Made by a program: the position numbers and the translations under genes. The notes beneath the pieces are model-generated. The model searched no databases. It was not told the DNA's origin and worked only from the letters and a program-made list of their open reading frames with translations. This document shows, piece after piece, positions 1 through 36,400 of a DNA stretch of 64,000 nt (position 1 is the stretch's first letter; every line of letters begins with the position of its first letter). Source of the stretch: Patiria pectinifera (lineage: Eukaryota > Echinodermata > Asteroidea > Valvatida > Asterinidae); assembly GCA_029964075.1 (NCBI GenBank), contig CM057147.1, positions 29,037,513 to 29,101,512 of the forward strand, read 5' to 3'.

Positions 1-15811
<15,811 letters not shown>

Positions 15812-17599
15812 TGCTGCAACAAATTCTAGCAAAATTTATAATTATAACAGAACCGGCAACTCCGTGAACACGCGTGAAAATTTACTTCTGGGTGGCGTCA
15901 GCCATTTAATTCTAATAATAGACTTTACCATCAGTCGATATACTGTATAATTATGTACACGTCACGACTACCAACTGATTATTGAAGTCAATAGAGGGCG
16001 TCCTATAAGTTTCACAGACCTTTCTTAGGTGGGCGTGGCAGTGAACTTTTCTCTGTTCAAAACATCGGCTACTCTTTTTGAAACCTTTTCCATTCAAGCC
16101 AAATGGAAATGGTTTTAGCTTTCGTCAAAATTGTTGGATTTTATATTTCTGAGACATGAGATGGAACATAGATTAAGCCACAGTCGGGGGCCCCCGTCCA
16201 ATTGGGCCCAGCAAGAGCCTCCTGTGTGTATGTTTAAAGGCCTTGGAAAGCAGTAAATCACCCATAGAGAAAGACACTAATTTAGGAGTAAAACACTCTT
16301 TTGAAAAAATTCCCCCAAGAGTGGAGGGTAGGTGGTTGCTTGCATCAGAGCTGCTACACAAGTTGAGGATGAACCACCAGCCCCTCCCCCAACCCCACCT
16401 CACCACCCCCTCCCTTTGTCTTTCTTTTATAGAAATGGAAATATTTATCTGAACAAAATTTTAAAAATGCATGCAAAACTAACCAATTTCTAGCTACAGC
16501 ATCCAGGACAAACATCTTGAATTATAACTCAGAAATCGGGATCAGCCAAAAAACCTAGAAATGAAAACAAGGCATGTAAACCACAAAACAAATATGTTCG
16601 ATTCTTTCTGATCATTGGCCCTGTATGGGCACATTGAAGGTCAACTTCCCTTTTTTTTTCCCTGGTCAAAGTGGAAATTCCATGTACACAGCTGCAGGAT
16701 TCACAGCATTTAACCAACAAGTCAACACTTTAAAGAACAGCGCCATTTCAGTTACAATACCTGTATTTTATTACCTTCATTTTGAAAAAAAAAAAACAAT
16801 GTACAAAAATATGGACAGCAATTCAGCTGGATTTTTTTTTCAGATGCAGCAATATTACAAAGGACTAGCATAATGTTCTTTTGCTTTTTCTCTTTTGATT
16901 ATTTGTGGTTGCTCAACTATAACAGAAGTATCAAATTTCCCCTTATACTCGAAAAGACAAGAAAGACTTTCTGTTGTCGTCTTTTGCGGGGGTATAACTG
17001 GGGTCCAATTTGAAGGGGGGTGGGGGGTGGCCTGTTATTTAGGAACCTCATTATCACTCAGTGGGTTTTGACAAACAAACAAACAATCCCTTTTTGGGGG
17101 CTTCTCTGATGTGTTAACCTTAACCCCCAACTTTAGCATCAAAAGATAGTTTAGACGATCCCCATTTACTGTTGAGATTGTCTCAACGAGAGTTGGGACC
17201 AATGCTATACATGTACATGAAACAGGGACACAGGGAATATCATAGGCTTTGAACTGAGGGTCATGTGCATAAAAGCAAATAGCAGATATTGGATAATGGC
17301 CAAAGGATAATGGATAAAGAATATTTATCCTTTCGGCCAAAAGTCAAAACAAGTCAAACTTTCACAAAATTCCAACAATTTCACTTTGTGTTTTGTGAAA
17401 CACCCCTCTGGCCATGTCCACGGTATGAGTCTCATAGTGCTAAAAGTGTGCCCATAGTGCTAAAAACCTCCTTATATGGAAATTGGCATGCATGCGGCGC
17501 GGGTACTGTGCGATGCAGCGCAAAACTCAGTGGTGCAAAAAGAAAGTGTTTAAAACCAGCTGGTGCTTTATCAGCAGTTTAAAACCAGCCAGGAGATGG

Positions 17600-17835
17600 A
17601 CTCTCAGCCAACAGCAGAGGTGGCAGCAAGTCATTTTTCGCAAGTCCAAGTCAAGTCACAAGTCATTGTTTGCAAGTCCAAGTCAAGTCACAATTCATTA
17701 GGTCCAGTCACAAGTCAAGTCACAAGTCATAAGGTCCAGTCACAAGTCAAGTCACAAGTCATTTGGTCTAAACACAAATCAAGTCACAAGTATCTTTGTC
17801 CAAGAACACGTCAAGTTGCACATTATTTTTTCCAG
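17600..17835. repeat. AAGTCAAGTCACAAGTCA satellite
   Basis: Tandem degenerate copies of AAGTCAAGTCACAAGTCAT with spacers such as TGTTTGCAAGTCC. The same words recur at 18780-18950 and, weakly, at 20255-20420. The two main blocks may be the ends of one element of about 1.35 kb, but no clean terminal repeat was found. Confidence 0.75.
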
Positions 17836-18779
17836 CTGTAATAAGCTAAAAGAACCTGGCGTCAACTTACGAGTTATTTTGAACATGCTTCCTTAATTCC
17901 CCCTTTTCAATGTGTTGCAATTACTATTCTTGTAGTTTATCACATATCTGTCGGATATTAGCCCTTTGTATACTTTAATACATTTACTTTACATTGTAGA
18001 AATAAATGTTGAGATGACATGAAAAAAAGTCTTCACTCACTCGATTACATGTAGTATACTAACACTTTATTGTTCAATTTTCATGTATACTAAACGCCAA
18101 CCATTGGGTTAGGCTATCCGGTATTTTACATGCAATTGGCAAAGGCCTACTTTCTTTTCATGAAAGGTTCCTTTCAAAGTTTGTTCAACCATTACATTAA
18201 GCAAGAGACTTGGTCATTGAAAACTGTAGTTTGTTGTGACAGTCTTAATGAAAACTTTTGAAACTAGTGGGAACTATTCATTTTACTGGATTCAGTCACT
18301 GAGGTCTATTTTATGAAATGAAACTTTCTCGCTGCATCTATAAACTGCATTTATAAACACCTTGAGTGGCCTTTTTGGGCCTTGTGTTGGGCGACTTCAA
18401 TTTAAAAAAAATCTATTTTTTTTCATGTACAAACTGTTACACTTCAAATAAACAAGATTTGATAGCATAGTATCACTCAACTTTGCTCTGTGTGGCCTCA
18501 TAATTATTCCTCCATGACTGAATACAGTTTCGATGGGGGATCTAGTAGCAGGAACATAGAGCACCCTCATAGCAAGAGGAAAGAGTCTGGGAGGCTGTTC
18601 TTATTTACCAACCAGAAGTGCACGCAACGTAACAGCTCAGCTCACTGATATGATCTACAGCTGCAGCTGGGCGAAGTCCGTTTTTTAATGCACGAAAGGC
18701 GTAAACCGAATAGCTAATTAAAAGTATAACAGCTTAATTAAAGTGTATTGGGTCGCTCGAGTAGCGTCTGACTTGGGTT

Positions 18780-18950
18780 GGTAACAAGTCATTTTTTGCT
18801 ATCCCAAGTCAAGTCACAAGTCATTGTTTGCAAGTCCAAGTCAAGTCACAAGTCAAAGCTGGAATTTACAAGTCAAGTCACAAGTCACAAAAATAGCGAC
18901 TCGAGTCCGACTCGAGTCCAAGTCACATGACTCGAGTCAGCAACTCTGGC
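18780..18950. repeat. AAGTCAAGTCACAAGTCA satellite, second block
   Basis: Same repeat words as 17600-17835, grading into GACTCGAGTC repeats near 18900-18940. Confidence 0.7.
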
Positions 18951-19156
18951 CAATAGGAATGGGTAAACTGTCTTAGGTTTTTATGAATGGCTCAAGAAGG
19001 GAGGCTGCTTTGTAGGACTGAGGCAGCAAAGTTGGATTTCTCCATTTGCCAATATGAATATGCTTAAGAGTCTCCACAGGTCAGTCGGGGCACAGGAATT
19101 TAAATCTTCTTGACAGATCAGGGTCAGTGGAAGAGTATTGTGCAAGGAGCAGAAAG

Positions 19157-19367
19157 TAATAAGCCTTTTCGGAGTTCCAACTGCGCATTCATAACCTGTG
19201 ACAACGCGCATTGTTTGTCTCAAATGGCCTTTGACAACATCGCGCCACTGACTTTACAAAAAGGCTGTTTGTGCATTGTGGGTACTGTCAAAGGGCATTT
19301 GAGACAAACAATGTGCGTTGTCACAGGTTACAAATGCGCGCAGTTGGAACTCCGAAAAGGCTTATTA
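19157..19367. mobile_element. Hairpin MITE, about 85-bp arms
   Basis: Arms run from TAATAAGCCTTTTCGGAGTT to its inverse AACTCCGAAAAGGCTTATTA and remain complementary for about 85 bp with few mismatches around a short loop near 19250. No ORF. Confidence 0.85.
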
Positions 19368-20046
19368 CGGCTAGAAACCCTGCTGAATGCAGCATCATGC
19401 AGCACTTGTCAAAATGACAAGCCTGTCCAACGTAGCAAGATCCCTGAAGTAAAAAAATCTCAAGGCCGAACTGCCTCAGAGTCTGTGGTCACCAACTGCA
19501 GCAGGATACAACTGTGGCTTTGCACAATGGACTAGCTCTCATTGTTTCAGAATTGGTCATTTATGCACTGGTGTTGATGGCTCAATGCAGCAAGGTCCCA
19601 CAGACTTTTACACCTGATGTTCTGTGTTGTGTCTGGCAGGGTTAGGGTTAATCCAAAAGCCAATACTGCCCAAAAACCATCCAAGCACTGTGTGGATTTA
19701 TATGGGTTTCATCTGGGAATTAACACAATGTAATACAATGTAGTACAGTTGCTACTGGGTTTAAGGTAAGTCCTGGCACCAGGATTCACAATCTTTGGTC
19801 GATCACATGCAGCATGGCTGAGTTCCTGTGCGAATGTAAACACAAGAAGCAGGCAGAGGTCATGGCATGAGGTCAAGCCGAGTTCAACTCGGGATCAAGC
19901 CAGCATCAAAACGTCTTGGTAGACTAAGCAGCAGCAGTAGTATAAATGTATGAAGGAGCAAGGAGTGACAGCATTATACAATGGGACGCACTCTGGAGGC
20001 TATTCCAGGCTCAACGATCAACGCTAGCTCCTAGGGTGAGCCAGGG

Positions 20047-28274
<8,228 letters not shown>

Positions 28275-30488
28275 TTTAAACTATTTTGGGGGCGCATTTC
28301 GTGCCTGTCTGCCTGTCCTGTCAAAAGCAAAACAAGCTCGCGCGCTTTCGTCTAGTCTTTGCCTCCCTGTCTTTGCGCGATATAATACGCAATGCGTCAC
28401 GCTGTCACAGCCGAAACCAGACTGGTGTATGCAGCGATTTACCGACGGCTGTTATATGGAATAAAACAAATCAAAAGTACCGACACGAAACAGTCACTTA
28501 GTCTCTTTCATTTTTTTAATCATTAAAAAAATAAACATATGTTGACTTTTTATATATTTAATAAATAATATATTCAATAAAAATATTTTTAAAGTGATTC
28601 TATTTTTAATTTAAAAAAATATTACATATTTGACTTCAAATATTGATAAGTAGTAACGTATAAATAAGGAGTATCGGCGTTGCCATGACTCGTGCTGTAA
28701 TTATCAAGAGGTCGATGCACTTTTCGAATTATTTTCAGTGAAAATCTGTCTGATGTTTATTTCTTTTTTCACCCACTAACTGACTTTCTCGAGAACCAGG
28801 CTGAAAATAGCAGCATTTGAATAGAAGTATAAGGTTCACCACCTATCAAACGTAAGTTCAAATGTCCTGCAAAGAGAGAAAATGCAGTAAATAATCAATA
28901 TTTTATGCGCTATGTGCGTTATACATCTGTACAACATGTTATAATATAATTACTATACTAATTAGGGCCTAGTCCTGTTGTGCGCTTTCTTGTGATTTGC
29001 GCAATCATAAGAATGCGCATGCACATTCTTATGATTGCGCAACTAAATCCTTGCACAATCTTTGCAAAAAAAAACGTCTTCCAGATTGAGCGCACATTCT
29101 TAAAAATGCGCGACAAGACAGCGGTCTTGTCGCTGCCGAGCACGGGCTACGCTTGGCAAGTCTAGCTCAGTAGCTGCATCCTCATTCACTGATTCTTAAC
29201 AATTATAGGGGGCCTACTGTTGCAACGCAAGGTCACTTAGGTCCTACCTAGGAAAAGATTTAACGATGAAAAGTAGTGTGGATATGAAAGTATACACGTA
29301 TTCGGGGGACCGGGAAAAATAAGAGACATAATAATTGTGTATGTAGTGGAAAGAATTCTGATTTTTGGGATTTTTGGGTCAAAAGTGCGCCCGCATACAT
29401 GCACTTTTGACCAAAATTGAATGACAGGCAACAGCTGTACAAATGCACATTGTCAAAATTTGATGCAAGCTAGTGAGGGCGCGATTTATCACAACCCATG
29501 ACGTCATGCAACACTACGCTTTCGTGAACAATGGCTGCAAAAGTCAACTCGACCGTTGTGCCAACTCGACTGCTGTGCATTCAACTGTAAAGTCAGGTCG
29601 TCCATTGTACAAGTCGTCCGTTGTGACATTGTGTTGTCCTACATGAAGGGACGTGGTTTGGCTATCTTGCACCTATCAAATGTTGGTCGAGTGCTTTTTT
29701 TTAAATGATGAGTTTGGTCGGTCATACCACTGCCCCAGCGAATCGAAGGCAAAAATCTGCAACCAGTATTTTCACAAACATCCAGCTCAAAAAAGTTGCC
29801 AAAACCACAACAAAGATTGTATACATGTACCTTATAAAGCACACACTGGCTTCTCAACATTTCAACAATGAACTACCAACTACTGGGACTTCAATGGTAC
29901 TCAAGACAATTTTTGAGCTGAAAATTGATGGAATTTGACCAGTTTCCCAAATCTCCGTGCACCACATTGACCATGTTTAGCCACAGTGTACGTCTTCTTC
30001 AATTTCACCATACTGTTGTTGATGTATCCTAACATGCGTAGTTAATCGCGATCTTTGTGTGTGGCGGATTTTTTTAATTTCAAGCAGTGTGCACTGTTTT
30101 GGTGATCATGAAGTACCATTCAAGTCCCAGCAGTTCATCTTTGACACCTTGAAAAGCCAGTGTGTGATTTGTTTTTCAAGTCTTTGTCATCATTTTGGGC
30201 AATAATTTTGAGCTGGAGTTGATATGTGTTAAGTACGGTGAGCTGGGGTGCTAGTATGTACAGTACGACCAATGCAAGCCAAATTTCAAAAAAAGATTTC
30301 TAGCTCCCTAGTAAATGGGTCTACGTCATGACCAATTTCAGTACTTTCTTCAAAATCTATGTCCCTGACTTTTTTCCTAAACTGGCATGTGTGTGTTTAA
30401 ATAGGCCAGTGTAAATTAATTTTCAGTAAAAAAAAGTTATTGTCATAACTGGTAGTTTCACACTTCATTTTTTTCTTTTTCAGAAATC
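28275..30488. other. Divergent intergenic region, ASPDH and CCDC65
   Basis: The ATGs of ASPDH (minus) and CCDC65 (plus) are 2.2 kb apart and face away from each other, so promoters for both should lie here. 28280-28440 is GC-richer (ASPDH promoter side), 28500-28660 is AT-rich, and 28970-29350 is a repeat shared with 46060-46390. An AG acceptor at 30482-30483, five bases before the CCDC65 ATG, implies an upstream non-coding exon, which was not located. Confidence 0.6.
28970..29350 (+). repeat. Repeat homologous to the left end of the 46072 foldback element
   Basis: Shares CAGATTGAGCGCACATTCTT, GGTCTTGTCG.TGCCGAGCAC and TGTTGCAACGCAAGG with 46060-46390 in the same order. Contains the palindromic pair CATAAGAATGCGCATGCACATTCTTATG. 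Confidence 0.65.
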
Positions 30489-33400
30489 ATGCCACCCAAG
30501 AAGAAAGGCAAGAAATCGGGGAAGAAGGGGAAGCTGGCCAAGATGACAGAGGAGGAAAGGATCCTGTACTTGGAGCAGAAGATGCTGGCAGAGGAAGAGA
30601 TGAAGAAGAAAAAAGAAGATATGCTCAACCAGTTCTTGAAGGTACATCTAGATGTTATTCTTTCAAAAGCATACATGTGATCAAATTAATTACCCTCAAC
30701 TGCAAAATTGCCATCAACTACTGTCAAGTTCCTGTCAACTCCTTTCGAAATATACTAAAAAGTACGAAAAGAGGCACAGTGCCATAGAAATATCAGCTAA
30801 AAAGAGATTCTGTTACAAAAAAAGGTGAGGCTAAACGTCTGAAAACTGCACTAGGGTTGAGCAGTGTTTCCCCTGCCCATTCAAACATGAGGTGGCCCAC
30901 CTCGCTACTTTCAGTGACCACCTCGCTCAATTTTTGCCAATATCACCACCTCGCTGTGAAGATTGGCAATAAAGGAAATATCAATTGAAAAATTTTCATT
31001 TTGTGTAATATATGAGCATTTTCCTTTACCTCCATGTATCAAGAACTCACAATTTTGATGTGTTTTTGGAATCATCGCGCATTTTTGTGAGCGCTGCATT
31101 CTTTTCAGTTTGCAGACTGTAAATTTCGTTTCAATCATCAACTTGAATTGTTACCACCTCGCTCAGTTCATTAGCCAGGGGAAACCCTGCGTTCAAATTA
31201 TAAAGAAAATAACTCCATGAGTTACTAATAATTTCTTACCTGAAAATATTTTTTGAAATCCTCTACTGAACAAAGCACTGTTTAAGAAAATCAACATATT
31301 TTTATGATAAAAACATCACCTTTAAAATTTGGGTTGAGATAAAAAATGACCTTGAAAGAATGTAGTCTACGAAGAGTCGAGTTCATTTTCAAAGTACTGT
31401 CAAAAAAAAAAAGGAGAAATGTTTGTCAGTCCCACATTCATGTCTTTTCAACAGTTTTGCAATGACTGACCTAATTTGTTTCATTGAGATGACATTTGAT
31501 GAAAAAAGTGGCGTCAGGATGCAACATTCTTGCCAGTTACCTTTCTTGGGAATTACCTTATGTACTCTTGGACCTAATTCAGTAATTGTTTAATAAAGTG
31601 TGAGCCTTGGTGCATACACTGCTGAGTTGTTAATGCTGAAATTTCAATAATTCAATTTTTCTCATAGGACAAACTTGTCAAGGAGGAAAAGAACACCCGC
31701 TTCAACATGTACAAGATCACCCACCAGTGGAGGAACATCATGCGGGCCGCCAAGTCCAAGGAGCTCAAGAGGGACATTGAGATTCTCAGCCAGACCTTCG
31801 AGAGGGTCGTGGACCGCAAGGACAGCGTCATCAAGTCGTTGGCCAAGGATCTGTCGGAGGCGGAGGAGCAGTACTCCATGGCTCTGAGGAGCCATCTGCA
31901 AAACATGGATGCTCTCATTGGTGAGCATGGTCTGGGGGATTCCACCTGATATATTCATTATGAAATATGTGTAACAACAACTGGAAGCAATTTTGTGCAG
32001 AGCAGGGCCCAATTTCACGGCGCTGCTAAGTACACAAATTTCTGCTAGCTGAGCCTCCGTCCATAAACATAAGCACAGCAAAAGGCACGCTTACTTCAGA
32101 GGAAAAATTTGCTTAACTTTGTGACATAACAACAGAAATCTCCATGCACGCGCGACCGTTAGCACACACACGCCGTGAAATAGTGCTTAAGGTTAGCACA
32201 TTTTTCTGCTATGCTAAGCACAACTTTTTTGCTAACTGTTAAGCAGCACTGTGAAATTGGGCCCAGTAGTCAATTCCGTCATAAGTCAAAATCCAAAGTC
32301 AGGGCCCAATTTCACGACGCTGCTAAGCACATGATTTTCTGCTAGCAGAGCCTCCGTCTATTTCATGGACACCGTAAGCATAAGCACAGCAAAAGGCACG
32401 CTTACTTTGAAGGAAAAATTTGCTTAACTTGGTGACTTAACATTAGAAATCTCCATGCACGCGCGACCGTTACCACATCCACGCCGTGAAATAGTGCTTA
32501 AGGTTAGCAAATTTTTCTGCTAACTGTTAATCAGCGCCGTGAAATTGGTCCCAGGTACCAGGTCAAAGGATTAGATAGGTCACAAGTAACAGGTGATGTA
32601 GGGCTGTCCATTCTCGAATAATTCAGTATTCGATTACTCAAAACTGCATTTGACCGAATATTCAGATATTCGAAACTACGTGCTGGGCAGGTAAAAAGTT
32701 GCACGAAGAGTGTGCCAGTTAAAGTTTGCATGCGGCAATCAATATGGGGCGCATACATGTAAGTGTTTATTAAAAATTTGCAGTGATTTGAAGCAAGCAA
32801 TTCTCTGATTCATGTGTCACAGACCTACAGAGGAATCGGCTGGCCATTCTGAAGTCGGAATACGACAGTGAGCAATCCATCCTGATGAAGGAGTTCAACA
32901 GCGAGCGCAGCTTGATCATCGAGCAACACCGACGAGAGGTCAACGATCTCCAGGACATTCTGTTTGCCATGGAGCAGAACAGCAACGACAGGGAGAACGA
33001 AGCAAAGCAGGAGTTTCAGAGCCTCCGGGATGAGATTAAGAACAAGGTACCTTGAAGAAATTCAAAGATCCAAACATTTAGGGTCTACTGAAATACTTGT
33101 GATCATTGGCAATGGCCTTTTGGCCTTTTAATAGCTAAAAAGTACTGTGGGTCGCTGGTCGTCTCAGCACGGCTCTGCTGTTGGGGTCAGAAGTCCCTCG
33201 TCCGCCCATAGTTCCATCTGCACTGAACTCTCCTCAAACGTACGTTGAGAGACGTCAGCAAAGACTAAACAAGACGTGAGCTGCGCCTACCAGTAAGCTG
33301 CCTGGTTACGGAAGCAGGGCCTTAAGTAATGCCTCCACTCATATTTGAGGTAGACTGCCAACCAAGACTAATGAGCTCGACCTGCCTGGGTTTGTGATCA

Positions 33401-36400
33401 GATTTGTCCTCCTAGGCAGACTGCCGACCTAGGCTAACAAGTTCTATATTCCCTGGTTTGTGATCAGAGTTGTCCTCCTAGGCAGACTGCCGACCTAGGC
33501 TAACAAGTTCTATATTCCCTGGTTTGTGATCAGAGTTGTCCTCCTAGGCAGACTGTCGACCTAGGCTAACAAGTTCTATCTTCCCTGGTTTGTGATCAGA
33601 GTTGTCCTTCTCCTAGGCAGACTGCCGACCTAGGCTAACAAGTTCTATCTTCCCTGGTTTGTGATCAGAGTTGTCCTTCTCCTAGGCAGACTGCCGACCT
33701 AGGCTAGCAAGTTCTATCCTCTCGGGTTTGTGATCGGAGTTGTCCTTCTCCTAGGTGGACTGGCCGGCAACCAAGTCTAACAAGCTTCACCTACCCGTGT
33801 TGCTGGAGGACCTCTCCCGGCCAAGATCTGACCATTGGCACTTGTAAACATTGTAATTGATGAATCTACTTGTTGCAACTGTCTTTGACATGTCTTATTT
33901 CAGAATCTAGAAGAGAAGCACGCCCTGCGCATCCAGCTGGAGGGTCAAGTGGAGGACCTGTGGAAGCAGTTCCAGCAGGCCCTCAAGAGCTACAACGAAA
34001 CCACGGAAGAGAGGAAGGCTCACTTTGAGACCCTGAAATCCAAAGACGAGAAGAGCGCCAAGGAGATTGAGATGCAGATGAGGAAACTCCAGAGAATATC
34101 CGTAATTTTTACAATCATTTCATTTGTGTCCTTTGGCTAGCCACTTTACCAGAGTTGATAGCTCTCTTCGCCCTAGTCAGGCTGTCATAACTTTAACACA
34201 TATTGTTGTTTATTAATCAGAGGTTTGGGTTGCTGTGTATTGATTACAGGAGCTTATAGCCATTTGGAACAGTGGAACATTTTAATGAATGTTTGTGAGT
34301 GCAATGGTAAGAATAATTTTACGAGGTGATAGATGGAATCTGAGTGGAATGACGCATTCAATCCGTCACCGAATGGTATTATTCTTTCCTCTGCACGAAT
34401 GTGAAACATTCATTATTTGTTTTACTCAACACCTGAATAAATCCTCGCCTTCTGATTGGTCAGAACCTTCAAAAGTGTGACCGTGCAATGGAACTTCCAT
34501 TAATCGTGGCATAGAACTTCTCTTTTTGCCTTGCGGCCATGCCATGCATAGGTAGGAATAATTCAATGACACGTGATCACGACCCACCAATCAGATGGTA
34601 GGGATTTATTCAGGTGATGTTTAAAAAGACTTTATCTGAATTTCGATTTCCATGCGGCTATCTCCTTTTGAAATTATTTTTTCTGCGTACCCAAATGTCT
34701 ACAAAACTTACCTTTGGTATTGAACATACATGTATCACTTTCAAATTTTGAGGCCAGAATCATGCTTTTCAACACAATACATGTAGCTGGTATAACAACA
34801 CGACAGTAGGTATGGGCTTCGTAAACATGTACCCCTTCAACCGCAAGAAAGGGAGAGACCATTGGGAGAGGCATTTGAACAAATTGCCGACGATGCCTGA
34901 CTTTCACGCGAAGACACTATGGCTTTGTGCGCAACAAAATAAAATACGTGGTGAATGCTTTGCACTCTTTGTGCGCGAACCAGAACACTCACATGGTGTG
35001 TCTTGTCCATGGGGTCTCAAAGGTGGTAAAAAGCGCCCTCTCTAGTTGGCACACAGAGCCCATTAGTGAATGGGGATATCAGCAGTTGTGACTTCTTCCA
35101 AACCTAACAAAAACTGCACAACCGTTAATGCCAAACTTAAATCGAATAAAATTGTTTAAAACCATATTTGTCTTGCACTCGAATATAGGACACAATAGCT
35201 CAGCTGAAAGGCAAGATGGCGCAGAACTCGCGCGACAGCGAGGAGCGCAACAAGGACCTGAGGGAACAGCGAGAGGTCATCGCTGAACACTTCCATGAGC
35301 TCAAGAACCAGATGAATCGGTTCAGGGATAACGAGAGATCCCGTCTGACCAAGCTGACGCTTGAGAGCAATGCTGCAATCAAGGAGCTGAAAAGGAAAAC
35401 TGATCAGGTAGGAAATTAAATTTGTATCACACTGATTACCTGGATTGATTTGCAATTTCTATCCGTCCCAAGTGATTTTTACGGAGGAATCTCAGTTTGA
35501 AGCAGGTCTACAGCCAATTTCACGAAACAGTACGTAGCTTACGCTGTGCATAAAGTTTTACACAACAAATTTGTTGCACAGCTGCACAATAAACTTACAA
35601 TCTGTTTCATGAAACTTGGCATAGCTGTGTAATGTTTTGTGCTCCAGTACCTTGGACGAGGATGATACCAGCTTTTTTTTTTAAAGGACCCATGCAATCT
35701 ATTTTTTTTAAATACGATCCTTGAAATTAATTTAAATTTTTGTTTTGCCATTTTCAAGTCTATTTTGGTGCCTTTTTGTTTTCTTTATGCTGATACAAAT
35801 TTCCATATTCATGAGCAAAATATGATGTCATTCCGGCAGAAACCTCAATGTTACAGCTGTTTCAGCACAAAAAGTTGCTAGAATTTTGGATATTTTGCTG
35901 TTGTAAAGAAGTAGAAAGTGGCACGAAACATGTTACTTAGAAAAATGCATTGCATGGACCCGTTTTTTTTTTAGGATTGGGTCCACTAGGCATTTTCAAT
36001 TTTTAAATACTATCAAATTAATCCATTTTTTTGGGGGGAGAGTAGTAAAAGACATTTTCGATGTGCTCCTGTATCTGTTGTCATAATTGAAAAGGGCCAA
36101 GAAAGCATGTTTTAAAAACTGGCAGTATTTGGTGGAAAAGAAAGTATGATCAGGTTTTGCAGGTTGTGTATCATTTGGAGAAACTACTAAATTAATCGAG
36201 CATGGAAGTTCGTTTCCTGTCCCATTATTATATCAATTAAATAAAAGATACCTTTTTGGGACTTTGATCACAAGAACTCATATCAGGAGCTTGCGACACC
36301 ATCACGGTGTCTTTGTCAACTGGTGTTGACAGGACATAGCATCTCCGTGGACAATGTCAAGAACATCGCCAGGGAGGACGACCTCTGGAAACGCAAAATC

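Larger units (their letters stand above)
15812..20046. other. Intergenic region between VMP1 5' end and ASPDH 3' end
   Basis: Both neighbours are on the minus strand, so this holds the VMP1 promoter side (near 15812-16000) and the ASPDH 3' region. No convincing exon was found. It contains AAGTCAAGTCACAAGT satellites (17600-17835, 18780-18950) and a hairpin MITE (19157-19367). The remainder is AT-rich sequence with poly(T)/poly(A) runs and no recognised element. Confidence 0.6.
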
